A DNA stretch of 64,000 nt. Source: Burkholderiaceae bacterium. Lineage in GTDB: Bacteria; Pseudomonadota; Gammaproteobacteria; Burkholderiales; Burkholderiaceae. Of this stretch, positions 33,039 through 41,905 are shown in pieces. The position numbers were made by a program, and so were the translations under genes. Positions within the stretch are counted from its first letter, which is position 1, and each line of letters begins with the position of its first letter. The stretch covers positions 1-64,000 of the forward strand of contig JAJPEN010000034.1 in assembly GCA_021166835.1 (NCBI GenBank), in the 5' to 3' direction. The notes under the pieces were generated by a model that saw only the letters and a list, made by a program, of their open reading frames with translations, did not search any database and had not been told where the DNA came from.

Positions 33039-34628
33039 ATGTCGACCACGCTGTCCGAACCGGGGCTCGCCTCGGTCAAGCGCTATCAGATCCCGGTCGA
33101 GAGGCTGCAGGAGGGCATGTTCGTCGTCGAACTGGACCGGCCCTGGCTCGACACGCCGTTCCTGCTGCAGGGCTTCCTCGTCGACAGCCGGATCGAGCTG
33201 GAGACGCTGCGCCGCTATTGCCGCTACGTATACGTCGACCTCGATCTTTCGCACTCGGCGCTCGCCGACGCGATTCGCGACGCCGAACTGCGCGACGAAG
33301 CGGCTGCACCGGCGGCGCCCTCGCCCGCGCCGCTGCATTTCGACACCGTGCTCGACGAGAAGCCCGCCGCGCGCCCGGCCGCGATGCGCCCGGTGCGCAT
33401 TCGCGCCGACGTCAAGATCAGCCGCCAGACGCGCGAGCGCTTCCGCGACTTCATCCGCGCCACGGCGATCGCGCCGGCCGAAGCGCCGAACCACTCGGCG
33501 CTGCGCCGCGCGCTCGACTGGCTGCGCCCCGCCGGTCGCTCGCGCGCCGCGCCCCGCACGCGCAGGCTCTCGGCCGGCGGACACGCGGCGCCCGACATCC
33601 GGCTGCCCGACGGCATCGAGCTGCGCCGCTACGCCGACCGTACGCCGATCGAAGCCGAGCTGCCGCGGGCGCGCGAAGCCTTCGGCATCGGCTCGCGCGC
33701 GCTCGATGCATTGGTCGCCGACGTACGCCAGGGCCGCGTGCCCGACGTGCAACAGGTCAGCGGAGCGGTCGACCAGATCGTCGACAGCATGGTCGAGAAC
33801 CCCGACGCGCTGATGTGGATCGCCCGCCTGCGCGAGGAGAGCGTCCATGTCTACCAGCACGGCGTGAAGGTCGCGCTGTACCTGGTCGCGCTCGGCCGTC
33901 ACCTGGGCTTTCCGCGCGCCGAGCTGGCCAATCTCGGGATGATCGGCATGCTGGCCGACGTCGGCAAGACGCGGCTGCCGACCGCGCTGCTCGAGAAGCC
34001 GGGCATGCTCGCGCCGGCCGAATACAACATCGTCAAGGAACACGTGCGCCTCGGCCTCGACGCGCTGGCCTCGAGCGTGCGTCTGGCCCCGGCGATCGTC
34101 GAGGGCATCGCGCAGCATCACGAGCGGCTCGACGGTTCCGGCTATCCGAAGGGGCTGCGCGGCGACGAGATCGGCATCTACGGCCGCATGTCGGCGATCG
34201 CCGACAGCTTCGCCGCGCTGATCACCGCGCGCGCCTACGCGAACGCCTGCGCGCCGCAGGATGCGCTGATGAACCTCTACGAATGGACGGGCACCTCGTT
34301 CCACGAGCCGCTGGTCGAGCAGTTCGTGCAGGCGGTCGGCATCTTTCCGGTCGGCAGCTTCGTCGAGCTGTCCAGCGGTGAAGTCGCCGCCGTGCTCGCG
34401 CACAACCGCGTGCGACGGCTCGAGCCGCGCGTGCTCGTGCTCACCGCGCCCGACAAGACGCCGCTGGCCGAGCCTTTCGAACGCAACCTGCTGCAGCGGC
34501 CGAAGACGGCGGAAAACGTCCGCGTGCGCATCGTTCGCGGGCTGGCGGCCGGCGCCTACGGACTGCGCCTGCGCGACTACTACGGGCAGCAGGAAGCGGC
34601 GCTGGCGTCCGCGCCGGTGACCGGGTAG
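33039..34628 (+). CDS. DUF3391/HD-GYP protein with altered HD motif
   Basis: 529 residues, paralogous to the protein at 27969: EGMFVVELDRPWLDTPFLL in the DUF3391 region, a linker, then an HD-GYP domain with [11 protein letters not shown] (H360, H361, G368-P370). The first conserved His (YQHGVKVALY) is present, but the HD dyad reads MLADVGK with Ala306 in place of His before Asp307. Loss of this ligand should reduce or abolish phosphodiesterase activity. The EAL gene begins 11 bases after its stop, so the two are probably co-transcribed. ATG at 33039 was chosen because the domain starts soon after. Confidence 0.78.
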   Translation: MSTTLSEPGLASVKRYQIPVERLQEGMFVVELDRPWLDTPFLLQGFLVDSRIELETLRRYCRYVYVDLDLSHSALADAIRDAELRDEAAAPAAPSPAPLHFDTVLDEKPAARPAAMRPVRIRADVKISRQTRERFRDFIRATAIAPAEAPNHSALRRALDWLRPAGRSRAAPRTRRLSAGGHAAPDIRLPDGIELRRYADRTPIEAELPRAREAFGIGSRALDALVADVRQGRVPDVQQVSGAVDQIVDSMVENPDALMWIARLREESVHVYQHGVKVALYLVALGRHLGFPRAELANLGMIGMLADVGKTRLPTALLEKPGMLAPAEYNIVKEHVRLGLDALASSVRLAPAIVEGIAQHHERLDGSGYPKGLRGDEIGIYGRMSAIADSFAALITARAYANACAPQDALMNLYEWTGTSFHEPLVEQFVQAVGIFPVGSFVELSSGEVAAVLAHNRVRRLEPRVLVLTAPDKTPLAEPFERNLLQRPKTAENVRVRIVRGLAAGAYGLRLRDYYGQQEAALASAPVTG

Positions 34629-34638
34629 GGACGGCCGC

Positions 34639-35985
34639 GTGTCGAGCTGCTGCGAGGAGCCTGCGATCGCCGCCCGCGGCAAGCGCGAGCGCAGCGCCGC
34701 GCAACTGCTGCGCGACGTCGACGCGGCCGCGCCGGGCGACGGCGCGCGAACCGTCGTGCTCGTCGTGGCGCTGAACCGCTCCGATCGCATCGACGCGCTC
34801 GCCCGCGCAGCGCACGACCGCCCGGTGCTCGACGAGATCGGACGACGGATGGAATCGGTCCTGCGACCCGCCGACCGCTACGCCTTCGCGTCGCGCGAGG
34901 AAGCGTGGGTACTGCTGCCCGGCCTGGCGAGCGAGGCGCTCGCCGAACTGGCCAGTCATTCGCTGCTCCAGACGCTGTCGGCGCCGGTGAAGCTCGCGGC
35001 GCAGGCGCAGCCGATTCGGCTGCGTCCGTCGATCGGCGGCGCCTGGGCGCCCCCGGGGTCGAATCCGGGTGCCGGAAAGCTGATCGCCGTCGCATCGGAG
35101 GCGGCCGCGCAATCGCTCGGCCGCGAAGATCACGTTCGCATCCTGCGGGTGAACGACGACCACGACTCGGGGCTGCGCCGTCACGAGATCGAACGCGATC
35201 TGCATGAGGCGCTCGGACGCAACGAGCTGGAGGTGCATTTCCAGCCGCAGATCGACCTGCGCAGCGGCCGCTGCCGCTCGGCCGAAGCGCTGATCCGCTG
35301 GCGGCGTGCCGACGGGCGCGCGGTCGCGGCCGGGACGATCGCCTCGATCGCCGAGGAACGCGGGCTGATCGCCGAGCTGACGCGCTTCACGATGAACACC
35401 ACGCTGCGCCACATGGCGCAGTGGAAAGCCGGCGGACTCGACCTGTCGGTCGCCATCAACCTGTCGGCGATCACCTTCGGCGACGCGACGCTGCCCGAGC
35501 TGGTCGCGCAGTCGCTGCAGATCTGGGGAGTGGACGCCCGCCGGCTGACGCTCGAGCTGACCGAGAGCACGCTGATCCGCAACGAGCACGCGGCGATCGA
35601 GCTGGCCGGCGAGCTGCGCGCGCTCGGCTGCCGGCTGTCGATCGACGATTTCGGCACCGGCTACTCGTCGCTCAGCTACCTGCCGCGCTTCCCGCTCGAC
35701 GAGCTGAAGATCGACCGCAGCTTCGTGCAGACGATCGCCGCCGGACGCAACGATCACCGCATCGTTCGCGCGCTCGTCGAGCTGGCGCACGCCTTCGAGC
35801 TGGACACGGTCGCCGAAGGCGTCGAGAACGCCTTCGTCGAGACGCGGCTGCGCGAGCTGGGCTGCGATTTCGCGCAGGGATTCCATCTGTCGCCCGCGCT
35901 GCCGCCGGACGATTTCGTCGAATGGTGCACGAACCGCAATGCCGCCCTTCGCTTCACCGGGCCCGGATCACGCGCGATTCCGTGA
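34639..35985 (+). CDS. EAL-domain c-di-GMP phosphodiesterase with degenerate N-terminal domain
   Basis: 448 residues from a GTG start. The N-terminal half (residues about 30-175) resembles a GGDEF fold without the GGDEF signature. The C-terminal EAL domain has all the expected catalytic elements: SAEALIRW (E216-L218), INLSAITF, LELTEST, IDDFGTGYSS (D336-D337), ELKIDRSF (Lys) and AEGVEN. It should hydrolyse c-di-GMP to pGpG. Its end overlaps the convergent ygfA by 32 bases. The upstream degenerate HD-GYP gene may provide a sensory partner. Confidence 0.88.
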   Translation: MSSCCEEPAIAARGKRERSAAQLLRDVDAAAPGDGARTVVLVVALNRSDRIDALARAAHDRPVLDEIGRRMESVLRPADRYAFASREEAWVLLPGLASEALAELASHSLLQTLSAPVKLAAQAQPIRLRPSIGGAWAPPGSNPGAGKLIAVASEAAAQSLGREDHVRILRVNDDHDSGLRRHEIERDLHEALGRNELEVHFQPQIDLRSGRCRSAEALIRWRRADGRAVAAGTIASIAEERGLIAELTRFTMNTTLRHMAQWKAGGLDLSVAINLSAITFGDATLPELVAQSLQIWGVDARRLTLELTESTLIRNEHAAIELAGELRALGCRLSIDDFGTGYSSLSYLPRFPLDELKIDRSFVQTIAAGRNDHRIVRALVELAHAFELDTVAEGVENAFVETRLRELGCDFAQGFHLSPALPPDDFVEWCTNRNAALRFTGPGSRAIP

Positions 35986-36526
35986 CGATCGCCGGCAGCG
36001 GACGATCGTGCGCCTCGGCGTCGAAGCGTTCCAGCTCGCACGCGTCGTAGCCCACGCCGATCGCGGCGATCGGCCGTTGCGCGAGCGTGCGGTCGTAGTG
36101 TCCGCCGCCATAGCCGAGCCTATAGCCGCGCGCGTCGAAGCCGACGCAGGGCACGAGCAGCAGATCGGGCTCGACCGTCTCGAAAGGGTGCGGCACGGGA
36201 ATCGCGAAGCGGTCCGCGCGCACTGCGCCGTCGCGCCGCCATCGTCCGAACTCGAGCGCGCCGCCCTCGCCGATGCGCGGCAGCGCGAGCGTTCTTCCCC
36301 CGGATTCCCAATGCTCGTAGCACGGCGCCAGCTGCGGTTCGCCGCGGATCGGCCAGTACACGCCGAGCACGCGGGCGCGCACGAAAGGCTGCTCGCGCAG
36401 CAGCGCCTCGAGCCGCTCGCGCAGCGCCTCGTCGGCCTGTTCGCTCAGCGCGGCGCTGCGCTCGCAACGCCAGCGAATCAAGGCGTTGCGCGCACGAGTT
36501 CGAGTGATTTCATCGACGACGCGCAT
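35954..36526 (-). CDS. ygfA: 5-formyltetrahydrofolate cyclo-ligase
   Basis: 190-residue enzyme converting 5-formyl-THF to 5,10-methenyl-THF using ATP. The C-terminal GYRLGYGGGHYDRTL is the diagnostic phosphate/folate motif, with RALP-like LALPRIGEGGALEF and VPHPFETVEPDLLLVPCVGFD before it. ATG at 36524-36526. It is divergent from the lytic transglycosylase across 60 bp and converges on the EAL gene. The 6S RNA that often neighbours this gene is not evident here. Confidence 0.9.
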   Translation of the reverse strand: MRVVDEITRTRARNALIRWRCERSAALSEQADEALRERLEALLREQPFVRARVLGVYWPIRGEPQLAPCYEHWESGGRTLALPRIGEGGALEFGRWRRDGAVRADRFAIPVPHPFETVEPDLLLVPCVGFDARGYRLGYGGGHYDRTLAQRPIAAIGVGYDACELERFDAEAHDRPLPAIVTESRVIRAR

Positions 36527-36586
36527 GGTATGCTCGGGCCCGGTGCCAGCGGGCACCGAGCGGCGTTTCAGCAGGGCAGAGCGAAG

Positions 36587-38572
36587 ATGACGTACCGGAT
36601 CGCGATCGCGGCGATTGTAGGGCTGATCGGTCTTTCGGTTCTTTCGCCTGCCGAAGCTTCGAAGCGTCGCCCTGAAGGCCACCCTGAAGCGCCGAAGGCC
36701 GCAGCGGTCGCACCGCTCGCCGTCGACGACGCCTTCCTCGCGGCACACCAGGCGTTCACGAAGAACGATCCGGCGCGCTTCGAAGCGATGGCCGCGCAGG
36801 CGCAGGCCCATCCGCTCGCTATCTACCTCGATTACTGGCGACTTCGCCTGCGCCTGCAACGGCCGGCGAGCGAAACGCCGCCCGGCAGCGCCGACGCCGA
36901 CGTGCAGCGCTTCCTCGCGCGGCACGAGGGCACGCTCGTCGCCGATCTGCTCGGCCGCGACTGGATGCTCGACCTCGGGCGGCGGCGCGAATGGACGGCC
37001 TTCGACGCCGTCTACGCGCGCTGGATCCTGCGCGACGACGACGAAGTGCACTGCTATGCGTCGCTCGGCGACATCGAGCGTGCCCGACCGGCCCCGCGCG
37101 CGCGCGCGGCGGTCTTCTCCGTGCGCAATTTCGGTCCGGGCTGCGCTGCGCTGCTCGACGCCCAGCTGCGCACGGGCGCGCTCAACCGCGACGACCTGCA
37201 CGCCCGGCTGCTGGTCGCGCTCGAGACGAACGCGCCCGATGCGGTGCGCCTGCTCGGCGAGCGCCTCGCACTCGATTCGAAAGCGGTCGATCTCGCGTTG
37301 TCGAATCCGTCGAAGGCGCTGGCCGGTAAGCGCACGCGCGAGACGCTGCTGATCGCGCTGTCGCGGCTCGCCCGCAAGGATCCGTCGGAAGCGAACGAGC
37401 GCCTCGACGCGATCGCGCCGGCGCTGCGCGAAGCGGACCTCGCGTTCGCGCGCTCGCAGATCGCCGCCGCTGCCATGCGCCGGCTCGACCCGCGCGCGCT
37501 CGAATGGACGCGCGCCTCGCTCGATGCGCCCGCCACCGACGAGACCTGGAACTGGCTCGCACGCGCGGCGCTGCGCGAGCAGGACTGGCCGACGCTGCGC
37601 AAGGTCGTCGCGCGGATGAGCGAAGCCGGACGCAACGAGCCGGCATGGATCTACTGGAGCGCGCGCGCCGAGCGCGAAGCCGGCAACACGGCGAAAGCCG
37701 ACGAGATGCTGCGTCCGATCGCCGGCCAGTTCACGTTCTACGGCCGGCTGGCCGCCGAGGATCTGGGCTCGCTCACCTCGCCGCCGCCCGCTGCACTCGC
37801 CACCACCGAGGAGGAACTGGCGCAGGCGGCGCGCAACGCCGGCTTCGACCGCGCATTGCGCTTCTATGCGCTCGGCCTGCGCTTCGAGGGCAATCGCGAG
37901 TGGAACTTCCAGCTGCGCGGCATGAGCGACCGGCAACTGCTCGCCGCCGCGCGCTGGGCCTGCGCCGAACAGGTGCTCGACCGCTGCGTGAACACCGCCG
38001 ACCGCACGCGCGAGGAACACGATTTCGCGCTGCGCTTCGTCTCGCCCTTCCTCGATCGGATGAAGCCGGTGGCCGCCGGCGCCGACCTCGATCCGGCCTG
38101 GGTCTACGGGCTGATCCGGCAGGAGTCACGCTTCGTGCGCGATGCGCGTTCGTGGGCGGGAGCGCAGGGCCTGATGCAGATCATGCCGGCCACCGCCCGC
38201 TGGATCGCGAAGAAGCTCGGCGAGCGCAACTTCCGCGTCGAGCAGCTGCACGACCTCGACACGAACCTGCGCTTCGGCACCTTCTACCTGCGCAGCGTGC
38301 TCGACGATCTCGAAGGCTCGCCGCTGCTCGCCTCGGCCGCCTACAACGCGGGGCCGGGTCGCCCGCGCAGCTGGCGCTCGACGCTGTCGGCGCCGGTGGA
38401 GGGCGCGATCTTCGCCGAGATCATTCCGTTCAACGAAACGCGCGACTACGTCAAGAAGGTGCTCACCAACGCCGTCTACTACGCGGCGCTGTTCACCGGT
38501 CAGCCGCAGTCGCTGAAGGCGCGCCTGGGCAAGGTCGCGCCGGCGTTGTCGATGCCCACCGACATTCCGTAG
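36587..38572 (+). CDS. soluble lytic murein transglycosylase (Slt-like)
   Basis: 661 residues with a predicted signal peptide (MTYRIAIAAIVGLIGLSVLS, cleavage after AEA), a long alpha-superhelical (doughnut) region, and a C-terminal goose-lysozyme-like SLT domain. The catalytic Glu is in RQESRFVRDA (about E513), followed by AGAQGLMQIMPATARWI and SAAYNAGPGR. It cleaves peptidoglycan glycan strands in the periplasm forming 1,6-anhydro products. The start ATG was chosen for the signal peptide. Confidence 0.92.
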   Translation: MTYRIAIAAIVGLIGLSVLSPAEASKRRPEGHPEAPKAAAVAPLAVDDAFLAAHQAFTKNDPARFEAMAAQAQAHPLAIYLDYWRLRLRLQRPASETPPGSADADVQRFLARHEGTLVADLLGRDWMLDLGRRREWTAFDAVYARWILRDDDEVHCYASLGDIERARPAPRARAAVFSVRNFGPGCAALLDAQLRTGALNRDDLHARLLVALETNAPDAVRLLGERLALDSKAVDLALSNPSKALAGKRTRETLLIALSRLARKDPSEANERLDAIAPALREADLAFARSQIAAAAMRRLDPRALEWTRASLDAPATDETWNWLARAALREQDWPTLRKVVARMSEAGRNEPAWIYWSARAEREAGNTAKADEMLRPIAGQFTFYGRLAAEDLGSLTSPPPAALATTEEELAQAARNAGFDRALRFYALGLRFEGNREWNFQLRGMSDRQLLAAARWACAEQVLDRCVNTADRTREEHDFALRFVSPFLDRMKPVAAGADLDPAWVYGLIRQESRFVRDARSWAGAQGLMQIMPATARWIAKKLGERNFRVEQLHDLDTNLRFGTFYLRSVLDDLEGSPLLASAAYNAGPGRPRSWRSTLSAPVEGAIFAEIIPFNETRDYVKKVLTNAVYYAALFTGQPQSLKARLGKVAPALSMPTDIP

Positions 38573-38581
38573 GAACCCGTC

Positions 38582-39547
38582 ATGGCAGGCCGACCCGTTC
38601 TCCTGCTCGGCGGCAGCGGATTCATCGGCCGCCACGTCGCGGCGCGGCTGGGCGCGCAGGCGCGCGACGTGATCGTTCCCACGCGCAACCGCGAGCGCGC
38701 CCGCGCCCTGCTCACGCTGCCCACCGTCCAGGTCTTCGAGGCCGACGTGCACGACGACGCGCAGCTCGCCTCGCTGATGCGCAGCACCGACGCCGTGATC
38801 AACCTGGTCGGCGTGCTCGACGGCGGACGCGGCTCTCCGTGGGGGCCGGGCTTCGAGCGCGCGCACGTGCAGCTCGTCTCGCGCATCGTCGAGGCCGCGC
38901 GCGCCGCCCGTGTGCGACGCCTGCTGCACGTCTCGGCGCTGGGCGTGCGCGAAGGCGGCGAGCAGACGCTGCCGTCGATGTACCTGCGCTCGAAGGCGGC
39001 GGGCGAACGCATCGTGCGCGAGGCCGCCGACCTGCAGTGGACGGTGTTCCGCCCGTCGGTCGTCTTCGGTCCCGGCGACTCGCTGATCGAGCGCTTCATG
39101 AGGCTGCAGCGATGGCTGCCGGTGATTCCGCTCGGTCGCGCCGACGTGCGCCTTCAGCCGGTGTGGGTCGGCGACGTGGCACGCGCGATCGCCGACTCGC
39201 TCGATGCGCAGATCACCGTGCACCGCTGCTACGAGCTGGCCGGCCCCGAGGTCTGGTCGCTGCGCGAGCTGATCCGCTTCGCCGGCGAGCTGTCCGGATA
39301 CCGGCGCCGCGTGATCGGACTGCCCGATTCCCTCGGCCGGCTGCAGGCGATGCTGCTCGAGTTCGCGCCGGCCGCGCTGCGCATGTCGCGCGACAACTTC
39401 GCGACGCTGTCGATCGACAATGTCGCCGGCGGCCCGATCGCCCCGGAGCTGCGCATCGAGCCGACGCCGCTCGCCGCCGTCGCGCCGTCGTACCTGGACG
39501 AACACGAACTGCGGCTGGCCGAGGAGCGACGCCGGGCCGGGCACTGA
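38582..39547 (+). CDS. NDUFA9-like atypical SDR (NAD(P)-binding)
   Basis: 321-residue extended/atypical short-chain dehydrogenase of the complex I NDUFA9-like group. [10 protein letters not shown] is the Rossmann glycine motif; [21 protein letters not shown] and [12 protein letters not shown] follow. The catalytic Tyr of SDRs is shifted ([10 protein letters not shown] supplies Tyr and Lys). Bacterial homologues are thought to bind quinone or NADP without a defined reaction. It lies 9 bases after the Slt gene and 7 before cca. Confidence 0.83.
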   Translation: MAGRPVLLLGGSGFIGRHVAARLGAQARDVIVPTRNRERARALLTLPTVQVFEADVHDDAQLASLMRSTDAVINLVGVLDGGRGSPWGPGFERAHVQLVSRIVEAARAARVRRLLHVSALGVREGGEQTLPSMYLRSKAAGERIVREAADLQWTVFRPSVVFGPGDSLIERFMRLQRWLPVIPLGRADVRLQPVWVGDVARAIADSLDAQITVHRCYELAGPEVWSLRELIRFAGELSGYRRRVIGLPDSLGRLQAMLLEFAPAALRMSRDNFATLSIDNVAGGPIAPELRIEPTPLAAVAPSYLDEHELRLAEERRRAGH

Positions 39548-39554
39548 GCCGCCG

Positions 39555-40778
39555 ATGAAGATCTACCGGGTCGGCGGGTCGGTGCGCGACGAGCTGCTCG
39601 GCGTGCCGGTCAAGGATCGCGACTGGGTCGTCGTCGGCGCCACGCCGGAAGAGCTGATCGCGCGCGGCTTTCGGCCGGTCGGCCGCGACTTCCCGGTGTT
39701 CCTGCATCCGGATACGCAAGAGGAATACGCGCTCGCGCGCACCGAGCGCAAGACCGCGCCCGGCTATCGCGGCTTCGTCGTGCAGGCCGATCCGGACGTG
39801 ACGCTCGAGGACGACCTGCAGCGCCGCGACCTGACGATCAACGCGATGGCGATCGCCGAGGACGGCACGCTGGTCGACCCCTATGACGGCCTGGCCGATC
39901 TCCGCGCGGGCGTGCTGCGCCACGTGGGCAGCGCTTTCGCCGAGGACCCGGTGCGCATCCTGCGCGTCGCCCGCTTCGCCGCGCGCTTCGACGACTTCAC
40001 GGTCGCCGACGAAACGATGGAATTGATGCGCGAGATGGTGCGCGCGGGCGAAGCCGATGCGCTGGTCGCCGAGCGCGTCTGGCAGGAGCTGTCGCGCGGC
40101 CTGATGGAGCGGCGCCCGTCGCGGATGTTCGACGTGCTGCGCGCCTGCGGCGCGCTCGCCCGCGTGATCCCCGAGCTGGACCGGCTGTGGGGCGTGCCGC
40201 AACCGCCGGCCCCGCATCCCGAGGTGGATACCGGCGTGCACGTGATGATGGTCGTCGACCATGCGGCCGCTGCCGGCGCGCCGCTGCCCGTACGCTTCGC
40301 GGCGCTCGTGCACGACCTGGGCAAGGGAACGACACCGCCCGAGCAGTGGCCGCGTCACATCGCGCACGAGCAGCGCTCGCTGCGCCTGGTCGACGAACTG
40401 TGCGAGCGGCTGCGCGTGCCCACCGAATGCCGCGACCTCGCGCGCATCGTCGCCCGCGAGCACGGCATCGTGCATCGTGCGCTCGAGCTGCGCCCGGAAA
40501 CGATCACGAAGCTGCTCGAACGCATCGACGTCGCCCGCCGGCCGCAACGGCTCGAGTCGGTGCTCGCCGCCTGCGAAGCCGACTACCTCGGGCGGCTCGG
40601 GCTGGAATCGCGCCCCTATCCGCAGGCGCAGCGCCTGCGCGAGGCGGCGCGCGCCTTCACGTCGGTGGACACCGCGGCTGTCGCGCGCGCGCACGCCGAC
40701 GCGCCACAGAAGATCCGCGAGGCGCTGCACGAGGCGCGCACGCGCGCGGTGGCCGAAGCGCTCGGCTCCACTCGATGA
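39555..40778 (+). CDS. cca: CCA tRNA nucleotidyltransferase with HD domain
   Basis: 407-residue class II nucleotidyltransferase that adds or repairs the 3' CCA of tRNAs. The N-terminal [15 protein letters not shown] and [10 protein letters not shown] carry the DxD metal motif; [11 protein letters not shown] and [10 protein letters not shown] follow. The C-terminal HD domain (ALVHDLGKG) suggests phosphatase/phosphodiesterase activity, as in E. coli type enzymes. ATG at 39555 is 7 bases after the SDR stop. Confidence 0.95.
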   Translation: MKIYRVGGSVRDELLGVPVKDRDWVVVGATPEELIARGFRPVGRDFPVFLHPDTQEEYALARTERKTAPGYRGFVVQADPDVTLEDDLQRRDLTINAMAIAEDGTLVDPYDGLADLRAGVLRHVGSAFAEDPVRILRVARFAARFDDFTVADETMELMREMVRAGEADALVAERVWQELSRGLMERRPSRMFDVLRACGALARVIPELDRLWGVPQPPAPHPEVDTGVHVMMVVDHAAAAGAPLPVRFAALVHDLGKGTTPPEQWPRHIAHEQRSLRLVDELCERLRVPTECRDLARIVAREHGIVHRALELRPETITKLLERIDVARRPQRLESVLAACEADYLGRLGLESRPYPQAQRLREAARAFTSVDTAAVARAHADAPQKIREALHEARTRAVAEALGSTR

Positions 40779-40791
40779 CCGCACGCTGAAT

Positions 40792-40986
40792 TCACAGCAG
40801 GCGCGACAGCAGCGCGGCCAGCAGCGAGAGCAGCACGGTCGACGTGATCGGAATCGACCACTCGCGACCGAAGGCGCGGAACTCGAAGTCGCCGGGCAGC
40901 CGCCCGATGCCGAAGCGGCGCAGCAGCGGCATCAGGCCCGAGAACAGCACGAGCGCGACGACGACGACGAGCAGCCACTTGATCAT
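40792..40986 (-). CDS. DUF2905 small membrane protein
   Basis: 64-residue two-helix membrane protein: an N-terminal hydrophobic segment (residues 3-21), the loop LLRRFGIGRLPGDFEF characteristic of DUF2905, and a second hydrophobic segment at the C-terminus. It overlaps the diheme cytochrome stop by 4 bases (ATGA) and is the last gene of the minus-strand series from the acyltransferase. Function unknown. Confidence 0.8.
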   Translation of the reverse strand: MIKWLLVVVVALVLFSGLMPLLRRFGIGRLPGDFEFRAFGREWSIPITSTVLLSLLAALLSRLL

Positions 40987-41894
40987 CGCGCCGGCCGCCT
41001 CGCGTGCTCCTGCAGGAAGCCGACGATTTCGGGCACCGAAAGCTGCGGCTCGCGCGGGTCCGCACGGCTCTGCACCCGGTTCATCCAGTCGAGGTTGTCG
41101 CGCATGCGGTCGACCACCTTCGGCCATTCCTCGGGAGTGTGCTGCGACGGATCGGGCAGCGCGTGGCACTGGCTGCAGGCTTCGGCGAACATGCGCCCCG
41201 CCCCATTGCCGAGCGCCTGCGCCAACTCGGGGTCGGCCTTCGGATCGAGGCTGCGCTGCGCGTGTCGCCGCAGGTAGGCGACGATCTCGCGCTCCTCGTC
41301 GGCGCTCGGCGCGGACATCGCGCGCTCGCCGGCGCCGGGCGCCCGCATCAGGTCGGCCATCAGCGGCCCGAGATTTCCGCGGCCCTGCATGCGCGGCACC
41401 ATGCGTCGCACCACTTCGGGCCAGCGGTTCGCATCGTGCATCGCGGGATCGGGCAGGTTGTGGCATTGCACGCAATACAGGGCAAGCAGCCGCGCGCCGC
41501 GCGAGCCGGCCTGCGGCAACTGCGACGGTCGCAGGCGATCGGGGAGGATGCGCAGCAGCATCGCGCCGTGGCTACTTCGCTCCCATCGCTCGCGCGACGC
41601 CCGCGCCAGGTCCTCGAGCTGGTCCGCCGACAACGAGCGCTCGTCGACGCGACCCGCCTCGGAAAGCGGACGCGCCGGCGGGCGCTGCTCGATCGAACGG
41701 GTGACGACTTCGGACGACGCTGCCGGCGTCGTCGCCGACCTCGCGCCCGCCGGCGACGCAACGAGCACGACGATGCCGGCAACGATCGCGGCCGGCAGCC
41801 CGAGCCCGAGGCCGAGGCTGAAGCCGGCAAGGATCGGCGTACCGCGGACGATCGCCGCGACCCGACGAAGGGGCGAAACCCGCCGCCCGGACAT
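40983..41894 (-). CDS. membrane-anchored diheme cytochrome c
   Basis: 303-residue protein with an N-terminal hydrophobic anchor (about residues 17-47) and two CxxCH heme sites, YCVQCHNLPDP and ACSQCHALPDP, each followed by PxxWPxVVxRM repeats, so an internal duplication of a cytochrome c-like fold. Likely faces the periplasm as an electron carrier. The surrounding linker is Arg/Ala-rich. Upstream is an NDUFAF7-like methyltransferase, downstream DUF2905. Partner oxidase or reductase is unknown. Confidence 0.85.
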   Translation of the reverse strand: MSGRRVSPLRRVAAIVRGTPILAGFSLGLGLGLPAAIVAGIVVLVASPAGARSATTPAASSEVVTRSIEQRPPARPLSEAGRVDERSLSADQLEDLARASRERWERSSHGAMLLRILPDRLRPSQLPQAGSRGARLLALYCVQCHNLPDPAMHDANRWPEVVRRMVPRMQGRGNLGPLMADLMRAPGAGERAMSAPSADEEREIVAYLRRHAQRSLDPKADPELAQALGNGAGRMFAEACSQCHALPDPSQHTPEEWPKVVDRMRDNLDWMNRVQSRADPREPQLSVPEIVGFLQEHARRPAR

Positions 41895-41905
41895 CGCGCC
41901 GCCTC

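Noticed and set aside
36527..36586. 6S RNA next to ygfA
   Set aside because: The 60-bp divergent gap is too short and no 6S-like fold is seen.
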